In this document: piece by piece, positions 50,339 to 59,644 of the stretch
How positions within the stretch are numbered: the first letter of the stretch is position 1
How the letters are laid out: every line of letters starts with the position of its first letter
NCBI RefSeq assembly: GCF_001927245.1
Contig: NZ_MJUX01000006.1
Span: 1 to 64,000, forward strand
Length of the DNA: 64,000 nt
Direction: 5' to 3'
Source: Acuticoccus yangtzensis
GTDB taxonomy: Bacteria; Pseudomonadota; Alphaproteobacteria; Rhizobiales; Amorphaceae
Program-made: the position numbers and the translations under genes
Notes under the pieces: model-generated
The model's input: the letters and a program-made list of their open reading frames with translations, nothing else
Told to the model about the DNA's origin: nothing
Database searches by the model: none

Positions 50339-51187
50339 TCAAAGCGCGGCCTTCAGGAAGGCCGAGCCCATTCGGTACGGCTCGACGCCCAGGAACGGCC
50401 GGCCCGACGCGGCACACGCCTCCGCCGCCAGCGCCTCCAGCGGACCCCATTGCGCCGCCGCGGCACCCGTCTCTACAGCGATACCCGCCCGCCTGAGACG
50501 CACCCGCACCGCGACGGGCCCCGCCAGCGCAGCGCGCAGCCGCGCCTCGAGCGTGTCGATGAACGCAAGGTCCGCGGGCTGGATCGCAATCCCCGTCTCC
50601 ACCCGGCTCGACAGGCACGGCTGCGCTGGCAGCGCCGCGAAAGCGAGCCCCTCCGCCGCCGCCAACGCCCGCACCAGGCGCTTGTCGATCGCGGCTTCCA
50701 CGAAGGGATGGCGCACCCGCTTCTCCTCCGCCGCCGCGAGGCCGGGACGGTAGTCGCCGAGATCGTCCATGTTGGTGCCCGAGGCGACCGCGCCACCGGC
50801 CGAGGCGCGGATCACCGCGTCGATCGCCCCATAGAGGCGGGATTTGCAGAAATAGCAGCGGTTCACCGGGTTGGCGCGGTAGTCCGCGTCGGCGAACTCG
50901 CCCGCGTCGATCACCGTCAGCCGCCAGCCCTCGGCCGCCGCGTGAGCCTCCACCCGCGACCGCGCGTCGGACGGGACTGCGGGCGAGGTGGCGTGGACCA
51001 TCAGCGGCGCCGCGCCGAGCCGGCGGTGGGCGAGCGTCGCCAGCGTCATGGAATCGACGCCGCCGGAGACGGCGATCGTCCAGCCGCCGGGGGCATCCGC
51101 CAGCGCCGCGTCGAGCCGGGCCCGCGCGGCCTCAACGTCCGGCGCCGCCTTCGCAACCGCGTCGGCCACCGCTTCCGCCGCGCTCAT
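50339..51187 (-). CDS. larE: pyridinium-3,5-biscarboxylate mononucleotide sulfurtransferase LarE
   Basis: PP-loop ATP pyrophosphatase that installs the sulfurs of the nickel-pincer cofactor, 282 residues. The ATP loop is SGGVDS (41-46). Three cysteines lie at Cys111 and Cys114 (RCYFCKSRL) and Cys191 (PCLSSRVETG). This three-Cys set is associated with LarE proteins that carry an iron-sulfur cluster and transfer sulfur catalytically, in contrast to the single-Cys sacrificial type. Its start overlaps the larC stop by four bases. Confidence 0.93.
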   Translation of the reverse strand: MSAAEAVADAVAKAAPDVEAARARLDAALADAPGGWTIAVSGGVDSMTLATLAHRRLGAAPLMVHATSPAVPSDARSRVEAHAAAEGWRLTVIDAGEFADADYRANPVNRCYFCKSRLYGAIDAVIRASAGGAVASGTNMDDLGDYRPGLAAAEEKRVRHPFVEAAIDKRLVRALAAAEGLAFAALPAQPCLSSRVETGIAIQPADLAFIDTLEARLRAALAGPVAVRVRLRRAGIAVETGAAAAQWGPLEALAAEACAASGRPFLGVEPYRMGSAFLKAAL

Positions 51188-52326
51188 TGCTCGGCCTCGC
51201 GGGCGGTGCGGCGGCGCGCGTCGAGCGTCTCGTCCGTCAAGGCGTCCTGCTCGATCTTCGTGGTGACCACACCGCCGGGCCGCAGCGCCGACTTCACCGG
51301 ATGCCCCTGCGCCAAATCCTTCGCGCGCGGCAGAATATCGCGCCGCATCTCCTGCCGGCGCACGCCCAAGGTGGAGGTCTGCGCAAACACCTCCTCCACC
51401 ACCGCGGCGGCGAAGGCGGGGTCCGCCTGCACCTCGATCCGCGTCACCGGCCGGCCCTTCTTGCCGAAGGCCGGGATCAGCACCAGATCGCGCACCCCGT
51501 GCACGGTGCGCAGCCGGTCCGCCGCCGTGGCGATCTCCTCGCCGGTCATGTCGTCCACCTCGAAAGACAGGATCTCGGTGCGTTCCGACCGGGCCGCCGC
51601 CGTCTCGAACACGGTGGCCCTCAGAACGTTGGGCACACCCGGAAGCGGCCGCGTGCCGAGCCCATGGCCCACCGCCGTCAGCCGGCCGCCCGGATGCGTC
51701 CCGCTCCCTGCCCCGCCGGTCAGCCCGGCGAGGATGGCCGCCCCCGTCGGCGTCACCCTCTCACCGGGGATGCCGTCGTCGTGCCAGTCGTAGCCGCTCA
51801 GGATGGCGGCGGTCGCGGGCGCCGGCACCGGCAGCGCGCCGTGCGCCGTGCGCACCTGGCCGCGCCCCAGCGGCAGCGGGCCGATGCTCCACGTGGCACC
51901 CATCGCGGCCATGATGGAGCCCGCCGCGACGAGGTCCATCAGCGTGTCCCAGTCGGCGATCTCGTGAAAATGGACGCGCTCCAGCGGCACGTCGTGGATC
52001 GCCGCCTCCGCGCGGGCGAGACGCTTGAGCATGTCCTGCGCCGCCGCCGCCGTCCCGTGCGACAGGCCCGCGGCGGCGATGCGATCGCGGAAGGCGGCGT
52101 AGGTGGTGGGGCGCCCGTCCGCCTTGCCGGTGAGGGCGAAGCGGCAGCCGGTGAGCGCGCCGGACGTGCCGTCGGTCAGCGTTGCGCTGAGGCCGTCCGG
52201 CAGCACGGCGGCGGTGTCGGCGAAGACGCGGGGGGCGAGATCCGGCCGTGCGGCCAGCATCGCGGCGGCGAACATGTCACCCGCCGCGCCCCCCACGGGG
52301 TCGAGATGAACGTGGAACGGTGTCAC
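51184..52326 (-). CDS. larC: nickel-pincer cofactor nickel insertase LarC
   Basis: CTP-dependent cyclometallase that inserts nickel into the pincer ligand, 380 residues as one uninterrupted frame (in some lactobacilli it is split by a programmed frameshift). Recognisable are HLDPVGGAAGDMFAAAML at the start, HFHEIADWDTLMDLV, GVRDLVLIPAFGKKGRP and the C-terminal PVKSALRPGG block. GTG start at 52326 lies one base after the larA stop. Confidence 0.94.
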   Translation of the reverse strand: MTPFHVHLDPVGGAAGDMFAAAMLAARPDLAPRVFADTAAVLPDGLSATLTDGTSGALTGCRFALTGKADGRPTTYAAFRDRIAAAGLSHGTAAAAQDMLKRLARAEAAIHDVPLERVHFHEIADWDTLMDLVAAGSIMAAMGATWSIGPLPLGRGQVRTAHGALPVPAPATAAILSGYDWHDDGIPGERVTPTGAAILAGLTGGAGSGTHPGGRLTAVGHGLGTRPLPGVPNVLRATVFETAAARSERTEILSFEVDDMTGEEIATAADRLRTVHGVRDLVLIPAFGKKGRPVTRIEVQADPAFAAAVVEEVFAQTSTLGVRRQEMRRDILPRAKDLAQGHPVKSALRPGGVVTTKIEQDALTDETLDARRRTAREAEQ

Positions 52327-52327
52327 G

Positions 52328-53614
52328 TCAGTGGACGAGGGCGAACTCGGCGATCGTCCCCGAAGCGTCGAATTGCATCGGCTCGGGATCCGACAGGATC
52401 TCGATGTCCGGGTTCGCCCGCGCCTCGTCCAGCAGCGCCTCGGAGATGGATATTTCGCCGATGTGCAGCGTGTTGGGGACCCGCACCACGCGCAGCTTGC
52501 TCATGTCGAGCGCGTTGCAGGTGCGGATCGCCGCCATGATGGCGAGCTTGTCCGTCTCCATGATCATCGGGATCCTGGCGCCCGACAGCACGGTCGACGT
52601 GATGTGGTTCGCGTAGGTGGCGACGAGGTCCATCTTCTCGAACAGTTTGCGCGTCGTCACGTCCGCCAGGCCGATGCCTGTGGCGTTGCCGCCGCCCTTC
52701 TTCGTCAGGTCCAGCACCACCATGCGCGTTGTCGTCAAGGTGCCCTGAACCAGCGTGGTGGAGGCGCGGCCGGTGATGTTGGGGTCCATCCCGGTGCCGG
52801 AAAATTCCTTGCCCATCCAGTCGACCACCAGAACGTCGAGCGGGTTGAACATGATGCGCGGCATGCGCGCCTTGGATTCCTTCAGAAGCTCCGGCTCGCG
52901 CGTCAGGATGTCCTCGGCCGGCACCACGGCGACGGTGCAGATCTTGTCGTAGGAGTTCTCCACCGTGGCGACGCCGAAGAGGATCTTGCACTGGTCGAGC
53001 TTGATCTTCGCCATGTCGACCACGTTGTCGGCCATGTAGCCGAAGCCCATGGCGTGACAGCTCGCCGCCCCCTCCTGCTTGCCGAGGCCGATGGTGATCA
53101 TCTTGGCGAGGCCCGATTCGATCGGAGCCGAGAAGGAGGTGTGCGCCTTGATGCGGTTGATGACGACGATCCCGTCCGCCTCGAAGGCGTGGCGGTCCAT
53201 CAACACCGGCAGGCCGTTGGGCAGGGTGCCGAGCGAGACGGTTTCCATCGACGAGCGGATCGGCGCGCCGACCGCCTCCTCGGTGACGCCGAGACCGTTG
53301 AGAAGCAGCGCCTGCCCCTCGGCCGTCGCGCCGCCGTGGCTCCCCATCGCGGGGACGATGAAGGGCTCCGCCCCCATCGCCTTCAGCCCCTTCACCGTGG
53401 CGGCGACGAGGATCGGCAGATCGGCGAGGCCGCGGCTGCCGACGGCGATGGCGATCGACATGCCCGGCGTCACGCGGCCGGTGATGGCCGGGGCGGCAAG
53501 GCCCTCCAGCACGGCGGCAGCGACGTCGGCGATGTGATCGTCGGCGAACTTCTGGCGCACGCGCACCATGTTGGGCAGCGTCACATCACCGATCAGGCGT
53601 TCCAGAACGTTCAC
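52328..53614 (-). CDS. larA: LarA-family nickel-dependent racemase/epimerase homologue
   Basis: Enzyme of 428 residues in the LarA superfamily. Candidate active-site residues are His93 (MGSHGG), His158 (IKAHTSF), Lys171 (GLAKM) and His187 (ASCHAMG). The Lys-to-His spacing of 16 residues equals that of the pincer-bearing Lys184 and nickel ligand His200 of Lactiplantibacillus lactate racemase. Overall sequence is divergent from that enzyme, so the substrate may be another 2-hydroxy acid. GTG start with GGGAGG upstream. It heads a complete cofactor operon, so the holoenzyme can be made locally. Confidence 0.85.
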   Translation of the reverse strand: MNVLERLIGDVTLPNMVRVRQKFADDHIADVAAAVLEGLAAPAITGRVTPGMSIAIAVGSRGLADLPILVAATVKGLKAMGAEPFIVPAMGSHGGATAEGQALLLNGLGVTEEAVGAPIRSSMETVSLGTLPNGLPVLMDRHAFEADGIVVINRIKAHTSFSAPIESGLAKMITIGLGKQEGAASCHAMGFGYMADNVVDMAKIKLDQCKILFGVATVENSYDKICTVAVVPAEDILTREPELLKESKARMPRIMFNPLDVLVVDWMGKEFSGTGMDPNITGRASTTLVQGTLTTTRMVVLDLTKKGGGNATGIGLADVTTRKLFEKMDLVATYANHITSTVLSGARIPMIMETDKLAIMAAIRTCNALDMSKLRVVRVPNTLHIGEISISEALLDEARANPDIEILSDPEPMQFDASGTIAEFALVH

Positions 53615-53675
53615 ATTGGCCTCCCAGGCTCTCTTTTGATCCGCCTATAGCACGGTGCGGCGCCCGTGGCGAAGA

Positions 53676-56600
53676 TCAGCCGAGCTCAATCACGTCGACA
53701 CGTTCGCCGAGCCGCTCGCGTGCGATGTCGACCACGCTGCGGTGGTGGGCAAAGAGGATCGGCTGCACCGTTGCGCCGAAGTCGGCCAGCGCCGCGAGGC
53801 CGGCGGCCGTGCGGTCGTCGTCGAAGGTCTGGAAGATGTCGTCGCCGATGAAGGGCGCCGGCTCGTTGCGGCTCGCATAATCCTCGACGATGGCGAGGCG
53901 CAGCGCCAGGAAGAGCTGATCGCGCGTCCCGTCCGACAGCGCGGCGCGGTCCAGAACGTCGCCGTCCTTGGCGGCGTAGAGCTGCAGCCGGTCGTTCTCG
54001 TCGATGCGCTGGGCGAGCCCGTCATAGGCGCCGTTGGTGAGCATCGCGAAGAGCGCCCCCGCCCGCTCGATCAACGGGCCATGGTGAAGCTGGCGCTGCC
54101 GCTCGATCGCCGCCGAAAGCAGCGAGGAGGCGATTTTGAGGACGGCCCAGTTGCGGGCGATGCCCTCGGCCTCGGCGGCGGCGGCGTTCTTGTCGAACAC
54201 CGCCTGCTCGGTGCCGCCGCCTGTGCCGAGCCTGTCCCGCTCGCCCCGCTTCTCGCGCAACGCCGCGTAGGCGACGTTCTCTTCCTCGCCGAGCCGCGCG
54301 GCCTCGCGGGAAAGCTCATCCCGCCGCGCCCCGGCGGCGTTGGGATCGAGCCGGGCGAGCTGGGCGCGCACGTCCGCCTCGTCCTCGCCGGGGGCGATCT
54401 CGGCGAAACGGCGGCGGCAGGCCTTCAGACCGGCGTCCGCCTCGTCGCGCTGGTGGAGGCGGGCGGCGAGCTGCACGCGGTCGCCGTCCGGCAGGTGGGC
54501 GAATGCGGCGTCGGCGGCGGCCTCGGTGCGGGCGAGCACGGCGGTCCGCTCGGTGAGGATCTCTTCGGCGGTCACCAGCGTTTCGGCGGCGGCGGCGCGG
54601 CGCTCGCGCGCGGCACGGGCGGCGGCGGCGCGCTCGGCGAGTTCGGCGCAGGCGGCGGCCGGGGCGACTCCGGCAAGGTCCGGCGCCAGCGCATCGACGA
54701 GCGCGGCGACCCCCGCCTCGAACCGCGCCTTGGTCTCGCTCAGCGTCTCAAGACGGCGCACGGCGGCGGCCTCGCGCGCCGCCAGCGCCGGAAGCTCGCG
54801 CCAGAGGCCGATGGTGATGTCCACCTCGGACGGCGTCGCCGCGCCGGAGAGACCGATCCCCTCGGCGGCGGCGGCGAGGGCAGCGGCGGCAGTCTCGCGC
54901 ACCTCGGCGCCGCGCACGGCCTCGGCCTCCAGGCGGGCGATCTCGCCGAGAAGGTGGTCGCGGCGGCCGAGAGTCTGCTGCCCGGCGGCCCAGGCGTCCT
55001 CGAGTTCCCCGATGCGGCCGGCGAGCCGCGCGGCCATCGCATCGGCCGGAAGCTCGTCCAGGGTCAGGCCGACGTGCGCGCCGATGGCGGCGAGGGCCTT
55101 CGTCGTCGCCGCGTCTTCGGCGGCCAGCGCGGCGAGCTCGTCGGCGAGGCTATCCGCTTCGACCCGCTTTTCGAGGAGGTCCGCGACGCGGCGGCGCCAT
55201 TCCACCATCTCGTCGGTGCGGCCGGGCTCCAGCCCCAGCGCCAGGAAGGGGGCGCGAAAGGCCTCGCGCTCGGCGGCGAGGTCGGCGCGCATGTCGGCGA
55301 TGTCGGCCTCGCGCCGGGCGATGTCGGTGGCAAGCTCGGCCGCCTCGGCTTTCAGCGCCGCGTAGGTCTCGACCCGCTTTGCCTCGGCGAAGGCTTGGTC
55401 GGACAGGTCGTCCGCCTCGCGGGTCAGGCGGCGGCCGGTGTCGGCGGCGCCTGCGTCCAGCAGCGGCGCGGCGCCGGTGGCGGCGTCCGCCAGCGCGCCG
55501 AGGGCGGCGTCGCGGGCTCTGCGGGCGGCGGTGATCGCCTCGGCGCTCGGCACCGGCCCCGCGGCTTCCGCGGCGGCGATGCGCTGGGCCACGACATCGT
55601 GCTTGGCCTTCTGCTCGCGCAGTCGCGCCTGCGCCTCGCGTCCCGTGCGCTCGATCTCGCGCAGCCGCTCGACGTGACTGGCGAGGCGGGCGGCCTCGGG
55701 CAACGCGGCAAGGCCGGGGTCGGCGAGATCGGGGACGGGGACGAGCGCCGCGGCCCCCTCCTCCACCGCGCGCCGCACACCGGCGAGGGCGGCCGCCATG
55801 CCGGGGCGTGCCTTCAGCGCGGTCAGCCGGTCGGCGAGTGCGGCAAGGCTCGCCTTGGCGGGCCGCGGATCGGTGAGGGACGGCCCCGCGGCATCGCCGA
55901 GGCCGGCGAGCGCGCTCCTGGCCGCGGCGGCGGCGCGGGCGTTGGCCTGCAGCGCCGCATCCGCCTCGCGCACCGCGGCGGCGGCGTCCGCGGCGCGGCC
56001 GAGGGCGGCGTCGGCAGGCTGGCGCGCGGCGAGCCCCGGCGGATCGTCGCCCGCCGCATGAAGGCCGAGACGGCGCGCACAGGCGGCGATCTCGGCCGCC
56101 GCTTCCTCGCGCGCTCGCACCACGGCGGGACGCTCGTCCAGCACCGCAGCGTAAGCGCCGCTCTCGGCCAGCACCGCCTGCACCTTCGCTGCGGCGGCCG
56201 CCATCGCCTCGTCGACCGTGATCGCGCCGTGGCGGCGGCGGGCGGCGTCCACAGCGTCGGCCGCCTCGCCGCGGCGCCGTTCGGCCTCGGCGAGGGCGGC
56301 GAGGTGGGCGGAGAGGTCGTCCGCCAGCCCCGGCGGCACGGCGGAAAGGTCCGCGAAGCCCGCCAGCACCTCGGCGCCCGCGTCGATCTCGGCCACCACG
56401 CTGCGCAGCGCGCTCAGGGTGTCGATGCGCTTTTCTTCGGCGACCACCGCCTCGCGCGCCTTGCGCGTCTCGGCGAGGGTCGCCTCCGCCTCGGCGATCG
56501 CCTTGTTCAGCTCGCGCCAGGCGCTGCCCTTCAACTCGCCGGCCCGCTCCGCCTTCTCGGCGACGGTGAACCTGTCGCGCGCTTCGTTGAGGGCGAGCTT

Positions 56601-57137
56601 GCGGCCCTGCGGCTTGTAGAGGAGGCCCGCTTCCTCATCGAGCGCCCCGCGCAACGCGGCGAGGCCGGTGAGACCGGACGCCGCCGCCATCACCACCGAG
56701 CCGAGCTCGCCGCCCGGCTTCAGCATATCCTCCGCCCCCGCCCGCAGCGTGTCGGAGTTGAGGCCGAAGGAGGCGGCGAAGATGTCGCGCGTCAGCCCGC
56801 CCAGCCACGGGGCCAGCGCATCGTCGCGCATCGCGACGTCGCCGTCCTGGTCCTCAAGCAGCGTGTCCTTGCGGCCGCGGCGGCGGCGGAAGGCGATCGT
56901 CTCGCCCGACCGGCCGGTGAGCGTGGCGCCCAGCCTCAGCTTGCCCGCATCGTGCAGGAAGTCGGCGGAGATGGCGTGCGGAAAGCCGAACAGAAGGTCG
57001 GAGATCGCGGCGAGGGCGGACGACTTGCCCGCCTCGTTGGGACCGTAGACGACGTGGAGCGCGGCGTCCGGCGCGAATGTCAACGTGCGGTCGGTGTAGC
57101 CGGCATAGCGGATGAAGGCGAGACGGGAGAAGCGCAT
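53676..57137 (-). CDS. YhaN-like SMC/SbcC-type AAA ATPase
   Basis: Protein of 1153 residues with Rad50/SbcC architecture. Walker A is VYGPNEAGKSS near residue 30-40; the C-terminal half of the ATPase has the signature ALSDGTRDQLFLALRLA and Walker B region PFIGDDIFQTFDDDRT. In between are ~900 residues very rich in Ala, Glu, Arg, predicting long coiled coils with short breaks. No CXXC zinc hook is visible at the middle, unlike true SbcC/Rad50. It overlaps the YhaO-like nuclease gene by one base, so the two form a complex-coding pair for DNA end processing. A 1369-codon frame on the opposite strand is a shadow of its biased composition. Confidence 0.9.
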   Translation of the reverse strand: MRFSRLAFIRYAGYTDRTLTFAPDAALHVVYGPNEAGKSSALAAISDLLFGFPHAISADFLHDAGKLRLGATLTGRSGETIAFRRRRGRKDTLLEDQDGDVAMRDDALAPWLGGLTRDIFAASFGLNSDTLRAGAEDMLKPGGELGSVVMAAASGLTGLAALRGALDEEAGLLYKPQGRKLALNEARDRFTVAEKAERAGELKGSAWRELNKAIAEAEATLAETRKAREAVVAEEKRIDTLSALRSVVAEIDAGAEVLAGFADLSAVPPGLADDLSAHLAALAEAERRRGEAADAVDAARRRHGAITVDEAMAAAAAKVQAVLAESGAYAAVLDERPAVVRAREEAAAEIAACARRLGLHAAGDDPPGLAARQPADAALGRAADAAAAVREADAALQANARAAAAARSALAGLGDAAGPSLTDPRPAKASLAALADRLTALKARPGMAAALAGVRRAVEEGAAALVPVPDLADPGLAALPEAARLASHVERLREIERTGREAQARLREQKAKHDVVAQRIAAAEAAGPVPSAEAITAARRARDAALGALADAATGAAPLLDAGAADTGRRLTREADDLSDQAFAEAKRVETYAALKAEAAELATDIARREADIADMRADLAAEREAFRAPFLALGLEPGRTDEMVEWRRRVADLLEKRVEADSLADELAALAAEDAATTKALAAIGAHVGLTLDELPADAMAARLAGRIGELEDAWAAGQQTLGRRDHLLGEIARLEAEAVRGAEVRETAAAALAAAAEGIGLSGAATPSEVDITIGLWRELPALAAREAAAVRRLETLSETKARFEAGVAALVDALAPDLAGVAPAAACAELAERAAAARAARERRAAAAETLVTAEEILTERTAVLARTEAAADAAFAHLPDGDRVQLAARLHQRDEADAGLKACRRRFAEIAPGEDEADVRAQLARLDPNAAGARRDELSREAARLGEEENVAYAALREKRGERDRLGTGGGTEQAVFDKNAAAAEAEGIARNWAVLKIASSLLSAAIERQRQLHHGPLIERAGALFAMLTNGAYDGLAQRIDENDRLQLYAAKDGDVLDRAALSDGTRDQLFLALRLAIVEDYASRNEPAPFIGDDIFQTFDDDRTAAGLAALADFGATVQPILFAHHRSVVDIARERLGERVDVIELG

Positions 57138-58363
57138 CAGCCGCGCGCCCTGAGCGCCACGAGGGCCGCCGCCTCGGCGATCAAGGCGGCGAGGTCGTCA
57201 CCCAGCGGCGCCTCCTCCGCGGCGCGCCCGCCCGGCAGTTTCACGGCGATTTCGCCGACCAGCGCCTCGGCACGGGCGGTGAATTCCGGGTCGGCGGCGA
57301 GCGCGTCCAGCGAGGCGGCGAGGTCGAAGCCGAGGTCCGGCGCCGGGCCGTCCGGTGCGGTGAGGTCGAGCTTGACCGCCTCCAGCCACACATCGGCGTG
57401 GACGCGCTGGCAGGCGGCCTCGACATCGTCGCGCAATTGGCCGCGGGCGCCGAGGAGCGCCGCCCGCAAAGGGGTGGTCCCGGTCAGCCGCACGCGCAGC
57501 GCCATGGTGCGCTCGCCGAGCCCCGCGGTCTCCGCGGCGACGGCGGCCTCCACGGCGGTCAGCACCTCGGCCAGCTCCTGCGCGCCCGTGATGTCCACCC
57601 CCGCGAGGCCCCAGCGCGCCTCGTCGACGATGAGCCGTTCCACGTCCGCCACCCGCCCGTCCTCCACGGTGACGATGACGGCGCCCTTCTCCCCCGTCTC
57701 GCGCACGCTGCGGCCTTGGATGTTGCCGGGGAAGACCACCACCGGATCCTCCGCCACGCGCTGAAAGTCATGGACGTGGCCGAGCGCCCAATAGTCGTAA
57801 CCGCGCGCGGCCAGCTCCTCGACGGTGCAGGGCGCGTAGGTGGCGTGGGCCGTGTGGCCGGTCAGCGAGGTGTGGAGGACGCCGATATTGAGGTGACCGG
57901 CCACCGGCGCCGGATAGGTGGCGACGAGGTTCTCTTCGGCGGCGCGCTCGGCGAAACCGCGCCCGTGGAGCGCGACCTTCAGCTCCGGCAGCGTGAACGT
58001 CGCGGCGGTTCCGGTGGGGAATTCGTGAACGCCGTCGGGGAGCGCGATGGTCTTGGTGACGACGCTTTCGGCATCGTGGTTGCCGCGCAGGAGATATACC
58101 GGGATCCCCGCCCGCGACAGGCGCGCGATCTCGCGGTTGAAGAACAGGCCGACGCTGTTGTCCTTCCACGCCCCGTCATAGATGTCGCCGGCGATGACGG
58201 CGAAGGCGACGCGGGCGGCCAGCGCCTCGTCGACGAGGCGGGTGAAGGCGGTGCGGGTCGCCTCGGCAAAGCGCGCCGCGACCGCCGCGTCGCGCACGGT
58301 GAGGCCCTTGAAGGGGCTGCCGAGGTGCAGGTCGGCCGCGTGCAGAAAACGAAAAGTCGCCAC
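57137..58363 (-). CDS. YhaO-like DNA repair exonuclease (Mre11/SbcD-type metallophosphoesterase)
   Basis: Calcineurin-like nuclease of 408 residues. All metal motifs are present: DLHLGSP (DxH), GDIYDG (GDxxD), RGNHDAES (GNHD), and LGHVHDF (GHxH). The C-terminal ~150 residues probably cap the active site and bind the partner ATPase. GTG 58363 follows GGAGGA. Its stop overlaps the start of the YhaN-like gene. By analogy with SbcCD the pair should trim hairpins or protein-blocked ends; direct evidence for YhaO/YhaN is limited to Firmicute homologues. Confidence 0.92.
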   Translation of the reverse strand: MATFRFLHAADLHLGSPFKGLTVRDAAVAARFAEATRTAFTRLVDEALAARVAFAVIAGDIYDGAWKDNSVGLFFNREIARLSRAGIPVYLLRGNHDAESVVTKTIALPDGVHEFPTGTAATFTLPELKVALHGRGFAERAAEENLVATYPAPVAGHLNIGVLHTSLTGHTAHATYAPCTVEELAARGYDYWALGHVHDFQRVAEDPVVVFPGNIQGRSVRETGEKGAVIVTVEDGRVADVERLIVDEARWGLAGVDITGAQELAEVLTAVEAAVAAETAGLGERTMALRVRLTGTTPLRAALLGARGQLRDDVEAACQRVHADVWLEAVKLDLTAPDGPAPDLGFDLAASLDALAADPEFTARAEALVGEIAVKLPGGRAAEEAPLGDDLAALIAEAAALVALRARG

Positions 58364-58558
58364 GCCATCCTCCAGACAGCGAGGCTTAGAGCACGCGGCG
58401 GCCGATTGGAAAGGGGATGAGGCGCCGCGTCCCCAGCGGCCCGCCCCGCAGCGCGGCGTGACGGGCGAACCCTTCCGACCATGGGGCCTCGCGGCCGGGA
58501 CCGCTGCCGCCCGCGTCTGCCACGCAGGTGCTTCGACGAGACCCTCTGGTCCGGACTG

Positions 58559-59524
58559 TCAGGCTTTGAAGAACCGGCGTGCGGCGGCCGCGACGACCTT
58601 GTCGACGTCGGCGTCGGCGCCGGGCGGGCTCGGCGCATCGCTGGCGAAGACGCTCGGCCAGCCGGCGACGACCGCGGCAACGGCCGGGTCGGGCGCAAAG
58701 GTGACACGCTCGGCGACGTCCGTCCCAGCCACGCGGGCCAGGCTGTCGACCAGCATGCGCGGCGTCACCGTCAACCCCGGCTGATGCACGACACGGTCCG
58801 CGGGAAGGTGCGCGGCGGGACGCTCGGCAAGGTCCAGCAGGGTGTTGGAGACGCGCTCGGCGGTGACGATCGCGAAGGGCCGGTCCGGGTCCAACGGGGA
58901 CACCACGTCGCGGCCGAGCAGCGGACCGCGGATCAGTTCGGCGACGATGTCGGACACCATGCTGGTGGGCACGCCCGGCCGTGTGACGACGATCGGGATG
59001 CGCAGCGTTCGCCCGTCCACCGCCCCGCGGCGGGTGGCGTCGGCCAGCGCAAGCTCCACCATCGCCTTGGCGGTGCCGTAGCACGTCGCCGGTGCAGGAC
59101 GGGTCGCCTCGCTGACACGCTCTGGGAGCGCGCCGCCGAAGACGGCGATGCTGGAGGAGAAGACGAGGACGGGATGGCGCCCGCTCCGCCCCGCCGCCTC
59201 GATGAGCCGCAGCGCGGCGTGAAGGTTGATGTCGAACCCACCGGGCACATCGGTCTCGGCCGCCAAGGTCAGCGACGCGGCGAGGTGGATGATGATGTCC
59301 GCCGGGGAGACGAGACCGGCAAGGTCGGTGGCGACCATGTTGCCGAGCGCGACCTTGGTGGCCGCCCCCTCGACCCGCGCGTTCGCCGGGGCGCGGTCGA
59401 ACAGGGTGAGGGTCGAAAGCTGAGCGAGGCGGCCCGATCCCCCCGCCGCCACGCGGGCGGCCAGGGCGTCGACCACCGCGCGGCCGATAAAGCCGGCCGC
59501 TCCGGTGATCAGGACGTGGGTCAT
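58559..59524 (-). CDS. extended-SDR dehydrogenase, D-erythronate dehydrogenase (DenD)-like
   Basis: NAD-dependent sugar-acid dehydrogenase candidate of 321 residues. Rossmann motif TGAAGFIG at 7-14, catalytic Ser in VFSSSIAVFGG and YGTAK (Tyr/Lys pair). The RIPIVVTRPGVPTSMVSDIVAELIRGP-like section (abbreviated) resembles DenD proteins, which oxidise D-erythronate at C2. It follows livM by 120 bp on the same strand and may be read from the same transcript, hinting that the transporter's ligand is an acid rather than an amino acid. Confidence 0.8.
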   Translation of the reverse strand: MTHVLITGAAGFIGRAVVDALAARVAAGGSGRLAQLSTLTLFDRAPANARVEGAATKVALGNMVATDLAGLVSPADIIIHLAASLTLAAETDVPGGFDINLHAALRLIEAAGRSGRHPVLVFSSSIAVFGGALPERVSEATRPAPATCYGTAKAMVELALADATRRGAVDGRTLRIPIVVTRPGVPTSMVSDIVAELIRGPLLGRDVVSPLDPDRPFAIVTAERVSNTLLDLAERPAAHLPADRVVHQPGLTVTPRMLVDSLARVAGTDVAERVTFAPDPAVAAVVAGWPSVFASDAPSPPGADADVDKVVAAAARRFFKA

Positions 59525-59615
59525 CGCCGCGCCCGCGAGGCGCGGCAGAATTTGGACGTCCGCGCCCGCGAAGCGCGGCTGGATCCGGGCGTTCGCGCTT
59601 CGGCGACAGAGTGCT

Positions 59616-59640
59616 GTCCGGGGTGCAGCGCGCCCCGGAC
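59616..59640 (-). terminator. stem-loop after livM
   Basis: Perfect 8-bp stem (59616-59623 with 59633-59640) starting 5 bp beyond the livM stop; a second 9-bp inverted repeat (59569-59577 with 59594-59602) lies just downstream. No T-run. They may attenuate transcription into the DenD-like gene. Confidence 0.45.
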
Positions 59641-59644
59641 CAGC

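Noticed and set aside
53655-57764. 1369-codon plus-strand open frame
   Set aside because: It is exactly antisense to the YhaN/YhaO genes; its translation is Gly/Arg/Ala/His-rich without domains. In very GC-rich coding DNA the opposite frame is commonly open.
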